NCBI GenBank assembly: GCA_019090385.1
Contig: JAHRWB010000043.1
Span: forward strand, 1-64,000
Length of the DNA stretch: 64,000 nt
Direction: 5' to 3'
Origin: Pseudomonadales bacterium
GTDB taxonomy: Bacteria > Pseudomonadota > Gammaproteobacteria > Pseudomonadales > Azotimanducaceae
Each line of letters starts with the position of its first letter. Within the stretch, counting starts at the first letter, position 1. The position numbers were made by a program, and so were the translations under genes. The notes under the pieces were generated by a model that saw only the letters and a program-made list of their open reading frames with translations, did no database searches and was not told the origin of the DNA. Shown piece after piece: positions 18,154 through 26,285 of this stretch.

Positions 18154-18526
18154 AAGTCCTCCTGACCATTCTCCAGAGTATGGCCGCTGGGTCAGCGTTA
18201 CGATACTGCAGGATCTTCATATTAGATAGAAGTATCTGAGCATCGGTTTAATGAGTATGCGCCCTAAATCCAAGCTGGATTTACTTACTGCACACTCCTT
18301 TCATATCCGGCATTTATTTCCCATCGTTTACCCTCTATTTTAGCGTGAATGCCCTATGCGATAACTTCTATAAATTAATGAGCAGATATTCTACCCAAAA
18401 TCATCAACTACACTACCCCTTCAGCACGAGGGATCGTACTATTGACACTATTAGATTTAATAACATTAACTGAAATTGTGACTTCAAGTGTTTTCAATGC
18501 AGTCACAAAAGCAAGGCACTGCCAAA
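18154..18526. other. Divergent intergenic region before the envelope island
   Basis: These 373 bases separate two divergent genes. The right side has a TTGACA hexamer (listed separately). I see no RNA gene and no convincing small ORF. Confidence 0.5.
18442..18470 (+). promoter_or_regulatory. Candidate promoter of the PBP4-like lipoprotein gene
   Basis: A perfect -35 hexamer, TTGACA (18442-18447), lies 17 bases before ATTAAC (18465-18470), a weak -10 match. The gene's ATG is at 18527, giving a leader of about 50 bases. The -35 is strong but the -10 is poor. Confidence 0.35.
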
Positions 18527-19813
18527 ATGTACACAAGATGCAAACATTCATATTTAATTGTTTGCCTATCAATACTCGTTTCAATTTCAGCTTGCTCAGA
18601 AAAAACTGCTATATCCACAGGAACACTAAAAGCACCAGTCTTTTATGTTGAGGATCCTAATGGCACAATCCTGGAATCATCACAGGAAAATGTACTCATA
18701 AACCCTGCATCCGTCGTAAAAGTTGCAACTTCACTATGGGCAATCACGCAGTTGGGGCCTGAACACCGTTTTGAAACAAAGGTAGCGTATCGCGGATACT
18801 TCAATACTACTGAGCATATAATTGTTGGTGACCTTCTTGTTCTTGGATTCGGAGATCCAGACTTCCATATAGAAAATGCTTACCTTTTGGCACGGGAATT
18901 AAATCGCATCGGTATAAAGGAAATTCACGGCAAACTATTGGTGAACTCAAAATTCTGGATAGGCTGGGAAGGCGGATCAGAGAGGCGCGAAAAGGACGCC
19001 TTGCTAAGAGCAAAAAAAATGGCTGTTCGTTTGCAAAACTCACTCAATCCAAAACTATGGAAAAAAGGTGATCTGCGATCAATAAGAAAATTCGAAAAGC
19101 GCAGAGGATTTACCGCAAACAACCGCCCAAGTATTGTTGTTGTAGGCGTAGCAGATACAATTTTAACTAGCAGTTCTGACTCAGATATTCAGCCTTTGTT
19201 TACCCATAAATCAAACTCTCTGGAATCCATTTTAAAAAGATTTAATTCGTTTTCCAATAATGATATTGAACGATTAGGTGACACTTTAGGAACAGCCACG
19301 GAATTAAGTACATGGCTACATAAACGCTGGGGAGAATTTGCCAAAGGAGTATCTCTTGAAACACTTTCAGGTCTTGGTAGTAACAGGCTGTCGGCGCAAC
19401 AAATAGTTCATATGCTAAATGATCTAGAGCATACATGTATAAATTCAGGAATTAATATTGCAGACATACTTCCAGTAGCTGGATGTGATCCGGGCACTGT
19501 AAAAGACTATCCTCAGTTGCGCAAATTACTCAGGGGAAACATGATTGCCAAAACTGGAACTCTTTGGGAGACTGATGGAGGCGTATCTGTCCTCGCAGGT
19601 ATTTTGCAAACAAAAGGCGGACAGCGCACTTTTTGTGTTGCTACAGTTGATTCAGGAGAACATATACCAAAAGCTCGAGCTCAACAAGAACAATGGACAA
19701 TTGATTTACTTCGAAAAAATGGAGCCGCACCGTCAAGAAAATGCGATACGCCTCCACTATATTCAGATGGTGATGTCGTAATTATAAAGGAATACAAGAC
19801 AAGCTCATCCTAG
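18527..19813 (+). CDS. PBP4-family (S13) D-Ala-D-Ala carboxypeptidase-like lipoprotein
   Basis: With the ATG at 18527 the protein has 428 residues and starts with a lipoprotein signal whose lipobox is ISAC (Cys23). The earlier GTG at 18488 would bury this signal. All three penicillin-binding motifs are present: S62-V-V-K65 in NPASVVK, S-N-N near 243, and K-T-G near 342. GDLLVLGFGDPDF and the following stretch are typical of S13 enzymes, which trim or cut peptidoglycan cross-links in the periplasm. It is somewhat shorter than E. coli DacB. Its stop overlaps the convergent large fusion gene by 4 bases. Confidence 0.85.
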   Translation: MYTRCKHSYLIVCLSILVSISACSEKTAISTGTLKAPVFYVEDPNGTILESSQENVLINPASVVKVATSLWAITQLGPEHRFETKVAYRGYFNTTEHIIVGDLLVLGFGDPDFHIENAYLLARELNRIGIKEIHGKLLVNSKFWIGWEGGSERREKDALLRAKKMAVRLQNSLNPKLWKKGDLRSIRKFEKRRGFTANNRPSIVVVGVADTILTSSSDSDIQPLFTHKSNSLESILKRFNSFSNNDIERLGDTLGTATELSTWLHKRWGEFAKGVSLETLSGLGSNRLSAQQIVHMLNDLEHTCINSGINIADILPVAGCDPGTVKDYPQLRKLLRGNMIAKTGTLWETDGGVSVLAGILQTKGGQRTFCVATVDSGEHIPKARAQQEQWTIDLLRKNGAAPSRKCDTPPLYSDGDVVIIKEYKTSSS

Positions 19814-22800
19814 ATACTTATCTGAAATTTATCCAAAAACTGAACCGTTCTATGTATCCGAGACTCTATGCTGCTCCTATTTCTTAGATCGTGGCCTTCA
19901 TTTTTATAGAGTACCCACGATATATCTGAACCAACAGCACGATGCGAATCAATTTCTTTCAATCGCTTTTTATGATTGAGTTTACTATCATTTTCACCAG
20001 TAAAAGTCAGTATAGGGGGCAGTTGTCGAGGAGCGCTCCAATTCAAATCATCAATGGGCGAATATTCCACCACACCATCTACCTGAACTCGATTTCTACT
20101 CAATACTGTCTGGACAATTCTTGTACCCGTACTAACACCAAGCAAAAATACTCTCGAATAGGTTTTTGCCAGCATGTGAATGAGCTCTTCAGTTTCAGCA
20201 GCCTGAATATCAAATGACCGAGTGAATTTTTTACGTTCGACCGTCCAGGGCACCGAGTAATTCAGGGCATAAAAATCATAACCTGAAAGAGAGAAATATT
20301 GAGCATACTCATGCCATCGTGGAGAAAACTCGTTACTTCCACCATGCAGCCAAATAATTGCAGAATTTTTACTCTCTAATTGGTTCGCCGGGTAATGGTA
20401 GGTCGATATCTCATCATAATTATTCGAAATGACCTCTTTTGGCAATATTACATTCTCCGGCTTTATCCAATCTAATCCTAAAACCAATGACCCGGTAGCG
20501 TTTTCAGATATATCGTTATTAAGAATTGGTAACTTATAAATCGAAGCTGCTGTATACGCATCACTGGCCACAAAAATTAGTGCACTGGATGCAAATGTAC
20601 TGTGCACAGTATAAACAACCCCTTGATCAGGGCCGACAGCTACGAGCTCGCCAGATTCCGTTGCTATTTTCTTTAGCAACACCTGGTTACCCTGCACATT
20701 ATGGACCAGTATATTTTGGCTACTTAACCATACTGGGTTTGCTATCAGAGAATCATCAGTACTATACGTAACCTCTTGTTTATCGCTTGCAATACTACCA
20801 ATCAGCAAACTGGAATTATGCTGACCTGTACGTAAGGTGTATGCATACCTATCTCCACCCGGTGAAAAAACTGGATCAGAAAACTTCCCGGTAATTGAGT
20901 TTGTAAGATTACGGCTTTGATTTTGTGCATCCAGTAAAGTTATTGTATTCCCTCCGAGCACAAACAGAAGTTCCCTTTTATTTGGATGCCAGGCTACATC
21001 ACTTATATAAGCTTTGCTTTTATACACTTCCTCAAATATTTTACCTTTTGAGTCACTGATAAACAGGCGATAAAATTCATTGGAATATTTTAATAATGCA
21101 ATATTTCCTCCATTAGAAGAAAGCTCATAACTTACTAGCTTTCCTTCCGGAAGAATTACTTTACTCGTTACGTTGGTATTGAGATTAAGCCGGTACAATT
21201 GATAATTATCGTCCCCGCGTTTGTCAGAAATATAATACAAATGGCTTTTGGAAACTCTCAATCGAAATGGAGAGTGCGAATCATTTGTTTGAAGAAAAAC
21301 TCCAGAATGCCCGGTACAGTAGTTGATTTTCCACAAATTGAATCTAGCATTTATATTCGACGAAAAATATAGATCGCAACCTTTCACGGCCAAACTCTTA
21401 TGCAGTTTTGGTATGCGAAGTACTTCGCGAAGCGTAGCTTCTGTTGTCTCTGCTGGAGTAGCGTTCAGTTCTTCCACCCTCCTGCTATACTCTCGATACT
21501 TACCGTAGTAACGGGAAACCGTCTTTCGAGATTGGACCCCAAAATCATTTAGACCCATTCTTTCCCATAATAAATCTCTACCCAATTCCAGATTCGCTCG
21601 CGCACTCAAAAAATCAGCATTACCCAAATCTAAGGTCGCCATTAAACCGTAAAGTGCAGGGCTATGCGGGTTAACTACGGCTGCCTTCTTGCAGTACCCC
21701 CCTGCCAGTTCATACCTGCCAGAACGAAAATTTGCATGACACAGGCTAATGAGGGCAGACGAATTTGAAGCATTGCGATCCAAAGCTTTACGATACCAGC
21801 GAATAGCAAGATCAAGATTCCCAGATTTTTCTAAATATCTACCCACCTGCAAATTCAAGTCTGTAGCGTCTGGGGCCAGGTACCTGCTTACATCCTCTAT
21901 GACTTCTGCATGCTGGACTAATGAGGCCACATCAACCGGCATGGATATCAACTCAGAAAAAGGTCTTGCCAAATCCCATAAAAACCTCCGCGCCTGCTTA
22001 GTTTTATACATTGCGCTTTCAAATGCGCGCTGTTCCAATTGCGCGAATGAAAAACGTGTCTCTACCACAAACAAAGCCAGGGAGGATAAAATGACAATGG
22101 CCATTATTTTTCTGAAAAACGGCGCACTAGTTTTTCTTAAACCTGCATTGTTATCCTGCCAGAGTAAAAAGCCGCAAGTAAACACGAAACCAAATAGGGT
22201 AATCTTAAAATCGTAAACACTATGAAAACATAAAGTAACCAGCCACCCTATCAATGAATAATGTGCAATTGTTCTAAAGTCTGATACTTCTTTTTCATAT
22301 TTCCTACGGCTCAGAATATAACAAACATAGGCACAAAATAGTGAAAAACCGAACAAACCTGTTTCTGCAAGAATGTGTATATATGTATTTACAGCTGTCG
22401 AGAGACCACTGGAATCAGGCAATATTGAGTGGCGATAATTTTCAAAAACTGCCGACCAATTTCCTATGCCAACACCAAAAAACAAGTGATCCTGAATCAA
22501 TGGAAGGGCATTAGTCCATCGACGTATACGCCCCCCAATAGAACCTTCATCAAAATAGCCAAAAGTGCCCAAGACAGAAAACAGACTATCATTACCCAGT
22601 CTAATAGATAGATAGTCCGCTATCGCAAATACAATTAAAATGGAGCCTGGTATAACCAGCATTCGCATACTTAAACTGTACTTAGAAAATAGCTGTTCTC
22701 TGTTTAGCAGGAACAGCAAAAAGGACAGAAATACTCCAAGCCAAACAGCCCGTGACTGGGTCAACAATATAGCCGCGAGAACCAAAACAAAAGCAATACC

Positions 22801-23358
22801 GTATTGAAAACGCTTTAGTGTTAATCGAGAATTCAGCGCTCTGGATAGGAAGAAAAAAAATGGCAATATGAGTAACATAGCCAGATGATTCTGTGAAATA
22901 TCAAATGGCATTTTTGAAAAACCTACCCAGTGGTTGAGTATATAAAACGCCGCGCCTAATCCAGCAAAGGCACAGTAGGTCTCTAACACCTTTACTAATA
23001 ATTCACGATGGGCAATCCTGCTTATCAGAAACAGAAACAATATTGCTTGCAACCACCAGCCAATAACCAACAAGCGAGAAAGCGGATTCAGAAAAAACAC
23101 TCCTGCCAAAAACCCTTCACAAACAAACAGGAAGAGTACCAGTTCGGCGCATCCGATTTTTCGCGCTGAATAGGTTTTGGGAAGCAACCAAACTATAAAG
23201 GCGAACACCATCAAACACAAAGCAGTGGACACTTGTTGAAATTGTGCTGAAAACAAATTATCTACGGGCACAGCCCACGCCACTAAAACTATGCTTACAC
23301 AACATAGTGTCAGCAATCGGTTACCCATAGCACTGCATCGCAATGTGTCCAACTGCAT
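19810..23358 (-). CDS. O-antigen ligase-like / TPR / beta-propeller / S9-type hydrolase fusion
   Basis: An 1182-residue protein with four parts. Residues 1 to about 440 are polytopic membrane helices of the O-antigen ligase/polymerase (Wzy_C) type, with LLTQSRAVWLGVFLSFLLF, GVGIGNWSAVFENYR and HILAETGLFGFSLF. About 485-620 are TPR-like repeats (YLEKSGNLDLAIRWYRKAL and following). About 655-960 resemble TolB/DPP-type beta-propeller blades (YYISDKRGDDNYQLYRLNL, DPVFSPGGDRYAYTL). From about 998 there is an alpha/beta hydrolase with WLHGGSNEF, GVSTG (Ser1076), Asp1124 and His1156, as in prolyl-oligopeptidase enzymes. The soluble parts follow the last helix near 425-440 and are probably periplasmic. 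The combination is unfamiliar to me; the function is unknown. Confidence 0.85.
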   Translation of the reverse strand: MQLDTLRCSAMGNRLLTLCCVSIVLVAWAVPVDNLFSAQFQQVSTALCLMVFAFIVWLLPKTYSARKIGCAELVLFLFVCEGFLAGVFFLNPLSRLLVIGWWLQAILFLFLISRIAHRELLVKVLETYCAFAGLGAAFYILNHWVGFSKMPFDISQNHLAMLLILPFFFFLSRALNSRLTLKRFQYGIAFVLVLAAILLTQSRAVWLGVFLSFLLFLLNREQLFSKYSLSMRMLVIPGSILIVFAIADYLSIRLGNDSLFSVLGTFGYFDEGSIGGRIRRWTNALPLIQDHLFFGVGIGNWSAVFENYRHSILPDSSGLSTAVNTYIHILAETGLFGFSLFCAYVCYILSRRKYEKEVSDFRTIAHYSLIGWLVTLCFHSVYDFKITLFGFVFTCGFLLWQDNNAGLRKTSAPFFRKIMAIVILSSLALFVVETRFSFAQLEQRAFESAMYKTKQARRFLWDLARPFSELISMPVDVASLVQHAEVIEDVSRYLAPDATDLNLQVGRYLEKSGNLDLAIRWYRKALDRNASNSSALISLCHANFRSGRYELAGGYCKKAAVVNPHSPALYGLMATLDLGNADFLSARANLELGRDLLWERMGLNDFGVQSRKTVSRYYGKYREYSRRVEELNATPAETTEATLREVLRIPKLHKSLAVKGCDLYFSSNINARFNLWKINYCTGHSGVFLQTNDSHSPFRLRVSKSHLYYISDKRGDDNYQLYRLNLNTNVTSKVILPEGKLVSYELSSNGGNIALLKYSNEFYRLFISDSKGKIFEEVYKSKAYISDVAWHPNKRELLFVLGGNTITLLDAQNQSRNLTNSITGKFSDPVFSPGGDRYAYTLRTGQHNSSLLIGSIASDKQEVTYSTDDSLIANPVWLSSQNILVHNVQGNQVLLKKIATESGELVAVGPDQGVVYTVHSTFASSALIFVASDAYTAASIYKLPILNNDISENATGSLVLGLDWIKPENVILPKEVISNNYDEISTYHYPANQLESKNSAIIWLHGGSNEFSPRWHEYAQYFSLSGYDFYALNYSVPWTVERKKFTRSFDIQAAETEELIHMLAKTYSRVFLLGVSTGTRIVQTVLSRNRVQVDGVVEYSPIDDLNWSAPRQLPPILTFTGENDSKLNHKKRLKEIDSHRAVGSDISWVLYKNEGHDLRNRSSIESRIHRTVQFLDKFQISI

Positions 23359-23508
23359 AAATCTGATCCGTTATTGCACCAACGGGAAAGATTAATATAC
23401 AGCGGCGTACGTATTCAATACGCTATTTATTAGCTTTGTAAGCATATTTATTACAAATTAATGGGCCAGCGCCAAACATGTCAAAACTGCTTTTGCTACT
23501 ATTAGCGA

Positions 23509-24276
23509 ATGACAATCCTACATCGCAAACTACTTCCTGCAATACTGGCTGCGACACTATATTTTTTTTTATCAAATAATACTTTAGCGTCAGAGTGCAA
23601 CAAGGAAGACTTTCTAATCATGCTTGATGCAGGACACACTAAAGAAAGGAGTGGTGCTATAAGCGCTACAGGAAAATCCGAATACAGTTACAACAAGAAT
23701 ATTGTTAATCTGTTGGAAAAAAACCTTCTACTGTCTGGTTTCAAAAAAATATTTCAGACTAACAGGCAGGACAGTGACATAACCCTGACCAGTAGAGCTG
23801 CGCTAGCAAATGCAATGCATGCGAATATTTTTATTTCAATCCATCATGATTCAGTACAACCCAAGTACTTATCTAAATGGAGGTTTGACAACAACGTGTA
23901 TGCCTATAGTGATAGATTCAACGGCTTTTCTGTGTTTTTTTCCAGGCACAACCCTCAGGCTAGGGCTAGTTTGTATTTTGCTTTGCTTCTCGGTTCCGAG
24001 CTTAGAAAAGAAAATTTGAAGCCTACAATGCATCATGCGGAAAATATACCGGGCGAAAATAGAGCCGTCGTAGATAAAGTTAAAGGTGTTTTCGAGTACA
24101 GCCAGCTGACGGTATTAAGAAAGGCAAATATGCCGGCACTCCTCCTAGAATGTGGCATTATAGTAAACAGAAAAGAGGAAGTTCTGCTCTCTAGTTCTGT
24201 ACACCAAAATAAATTAGTTACCGCCCTTACCAAAGCTATAAAAAATTACTGTCAAAAACAAGCTGCAATGACATGA
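23509..24276 (+). CDS. N-acetylmuramoyl-L-alanine amidase (Amidase_3)
   Basis: A 255-residue exported amidase that cuts the bond between muramic acid and the stem peptide in peptidoglycan. A signal peptide ends near TLASEC. Zinc ligands can be assigned as His43 (LDAGH), Glu58 and His112 (SIHHD); the catalytic Glu is about residue 214 in LLLECGI. There is only the catalytic domain, with no AMIN or SPOR part. An insert around residues 120-150 is unlike AmiA/B/C. It is divergent from the large ligase/hydrolase fusion across 150 bases. Recognition of the family is secure; its specific role is inferred from neighbours. Confidence 0.9.
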   Translation: MTILHRKLLPAILAATLYFFLSNNTLASECNKEDFLIMLDAGHTKERSGAISATGKSEYSYNKNIVNLLEKNLLLSGFKKIFQTNRQDSDITLTSRAALANAMHANIFISIHHDSVQPKYLSKWRFDNNVYAYSDRFNGFSVFFSRHNPQARASLYFALLLGSELRKENLKPTMHHAENIPGENRAVVDKVKGVFEYSQLTVLRKANMPALLLECGIIVNRKEEVLLSSSVHQNKLVTALTKAIKNYCQKQAAMT

Positions 24277-24386
24277 GAGAAACCAGCAAAAGTGAGAAAA
24301 TCGCGGATCTAAATTGGTGCACTCTGAATTCTATCAAAGTTACAAACACAGACCAGTAACCACAATCAATGCACAATATTACCGTT

Positions 24387-25874
24387 TCAGAGTATTGACT
24401 CAATCGGCAGCAGCTTAATCAGGCTAAGCAGTATTCGCTTACTACACGACACTTCATTATCCGGCGTGTATTTTATTGTTGTTTGCCAGCTATTTTCGGT
24501 GCGCACGTCCCGCTCGATAGATTCTGTAAGTTGATGAGCGAGCGTTTTGCTTTCGATTAACACACCAACTTCGGTATTTAGATTTGCGGACCTCGGATCA
24601 AGGTTAAAGGTACCAATAAATATTGTTTTACCGTCAATCACCATGCTCTTTGCATGTATGGCAAACACGGGATTATTTTCCGCAATACGTGGATAGCGCT
24701 CCACAAGTATCTCCTGTATGCCCGGGTGTGGCTTGAACTCAAATAGCTCTACTCCGGCCTGCAACAAGTATGGACGCTGCCGATGGTAACCGCTAAATGC
24801 AGCAATATTGTCAGTAGAAGCCAGAGAATTGGTAGATATGCGAACCCTAACACCGCGGCTAATCAAATTGCTGAGAAGTTCGATCCCACCTTTTGGCATA
24901 ATTAGATAGGGTGACTGGATAAGTACTGACTCCGTCGCCGCAGTCAGTGCCTCGATTAGACGACTCGTAGACTCTCCCCCACCCTGAAGGCCCGATTTGC
25001 CATCATTCTTACCCGGCATATCACTAATAAAGGAAACAGTCTGCCAGGACATTTTCTGTATAATTTCCGGAAACAGTTGTGCAATGTTATTGATTGCCTC
25101 ACGGACCAGGGGTTCGAAATTTTGGGAATCGTTAGCGTATGCATGCAATAGGCCCGCCTTCTCTGCAAGATCCTCATCTGTCAGATTATGAGACTCCCCA
25201 TCAAAAATTTTTTCGACGGGAATCGACAAGCTGCTATGCCAAAATTCTTCAAAATTTTCATGCATATCTGACACGGCCGAGCCCATTAATAATATGTCAC
25301 GATCTCGGAAATTGTAGTCTCTATTATAATCAAAATACTCATCCGCCATATTCCGGCCACCCGTGATTCCGGCGATCCCATCGAATATTACTGTCTTATC
25401 ATGCATGCGTTGATTAACGCTACGAAATTGCGTAAATATATTGAGAATGCGGCGCCAAAAACTCACACCAACAAACAGGTTTGGGTTATAGATTCGAATT
25501 TGTACATTCGGGTGAGCAGACAACATTAACAGCGTTTCATCCTCAGCGTTAACCAGAAGATCATCTACAAGCACACGAACTGAAACGCCCCGCTCCGCTG
25601 CCGCCAACAGTTTTTCTGCAGCCAATATACCGATATTATCGGAGCTCCAGATAAAGTACTGAACATCAATGCTGTACTCAGCCTGCTGTGTCAGCCATGC
25701 CCGCCCAATGAGGGCCTCCTCGCCTTTTTCAAGGATGTAAGCACCTGTTTGTGAAGGCATCTGCTTCACACATTCTGCACAATTATCATCAAGCCATTGC
25801 TGAATTGAGCGGGCATGCGAGGTAGTAGCCGACAACAAGCAAGACAATAACACTATGGATAAACGTAGGATCAT
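24387..25874 (-). CDS. Phospholipase D-family protein, cardiolipin synthase ClsC-like
   Basis: About 495 residues with two HKD motifs: HDKTVIFDG with GGRN after it, and HAKSMVIDG followed by GTFNLDPRSANLNTE. This places it in the phospholipase D superfamily near ClsC/YmdC, which makes cardiolipin from two phospholipids. The ATG at 25874 gives a clean signal peptide (MILRLSIVLLSCLLSATTSHA), so the enzyme acts in the periplasm or at the membrane face; the open frame extends further upstream to 25970. It has no ymdB-like partner. A neighbouring role in envelope lipids is inference. Confidence 0.86.
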   Translation of the reverse strand: MILRLSIVLLSCLLSATTSHARSIQQWLDDNCAECVKQMPSQTGAYILEKGEEALIGRAWLTQQAEYSIDVQYFIWSSDNIGILAAEKLLAAAERGVSVRVLVDDLLVNAEDETLLMLSAHPNVQIRIYNPNLFVGVSFWRRILNIFTQFRSVNQRMHDKTVIFDGIAGITGGRNMADEYFDYNRDYNFRDRDILLMGSAVSDMHENFEEFWHSSLSIPVEKIFDGESHNLTDEDLAEKAGLLHAYANDSQNFEPLVREAINNIAQLFPEIIQKMSWQTVSFISDMPGKNDGKSGLQGGGESTSRLIEALTAATESVLIQSPYLIMPKGGIELLSNLISRGVRVRISTNSLASTDNIAAFSGYHRQRPYLLQAGVELFEFKPHPGIQEILVERYPRIAENNPVFAIHAKSMVIDGKTIFIGTFNLDPRSANLNTEVGVLIESKTLAHQLTESIERDVRTENSWQTTIKYTPDNEVSCSKRILLSLIKLLPIESIL

Positions 25875-25941
25875 ATTTATATTGTAGCTTGGTTCCCTTT
25901 GCCTAGCGTAATTTGGCCTCACCAGCATTTCAAGGCTGCTT

Positions 25942-25973
25942 TTTGTCGACACACCTATTTGTCGACACACCTA
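25942..25973. repeat. Perfect 16-bp tandem duplication
   Basis: TTTGTCGACACACCTA occurs twice back to back (25942-25957 and 25958-25973) in the intergenic region upstream of the phospholipase D-like gene. Confidence 0.9.
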
Positions 25974-26050
25974 TCAAATTTATCAAAATTATTAGACCTT
26001 CACTGACGGATATACTAGTTGGCAGCAGCCTCGCGACCAGACAATGTCCT

Positions 26051-26120
26051 CTACTATTTTTTATGCATCAACTACTATTTTTGATACACCTACTATTATT
26101 TTTAATACACCTACTACCAT
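26051..26120. repeat. Degenerate tandem repeat of about 20 bp
   Basis: The motif CTACTATTTTTNATACAC recurs about three times with small length changes, starting near 26051, 26071 and 26091, and ends with CTACTACCATTT. It looks like slippage-generated low-complexity DNA. Confidence 0.65.
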
Positions 26121-26228
26121 TTCAGCGTACCAATGTATAGACCAATCCGTCCTTCCATTTATCTTCTAAAAAAGTGTACCATTACGAGTTGGGCATCTAC
26201 TGGAGAGGGGTGCCTTTGCATAAATCTG

Positions 26229-26244
26229 TATTGGAGTTCCAATA
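26229..26244. promoter_or_regulatory. Palindrome upstream of the first TonB receptor gene
   Basis: TATTGGA-GT-TCCAATA is a perfect 7-bp inverted repeat 41 bases before the ATG at 26286. Position and size fit an operator for a dimeric regulator. The regulator is not identifiable and the second receptor gene lacks this site. Confidence 0.35.
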
Positions 26245-26285
26245 TAGAAAGTAAAAACTAGTAAAATATACGATAGGGGATAGAA

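Larger units (their letters stand above)
25875..26285. other. AT-rich intergenic region with tandem repeats
   Basis: A divergent 411-base gap. It contains a perfect 16-bp tandem duplication (25942-25973), a degenerate repeat of roughly 20 bp (26051-26120) and a 16-base palindrome before the first TonB receptor gene. Open frames here are just translations of the repeats. Confidence 0.6.

Noticed and set aside
18488-18526. Longer start for the PBP4-like protein (GTG at 18488)
   Set aside because: It would put 13 residues ahead of a clean lipoprotein signal; the ATG at 18527 has AAGG upstream.
25942-26120. Repeats near the phospholipase D-like gene as ends of an insertion sequence
   Set aside because: They are direct tandem copies, not inverted ends, and no transposase fragment is nearby.
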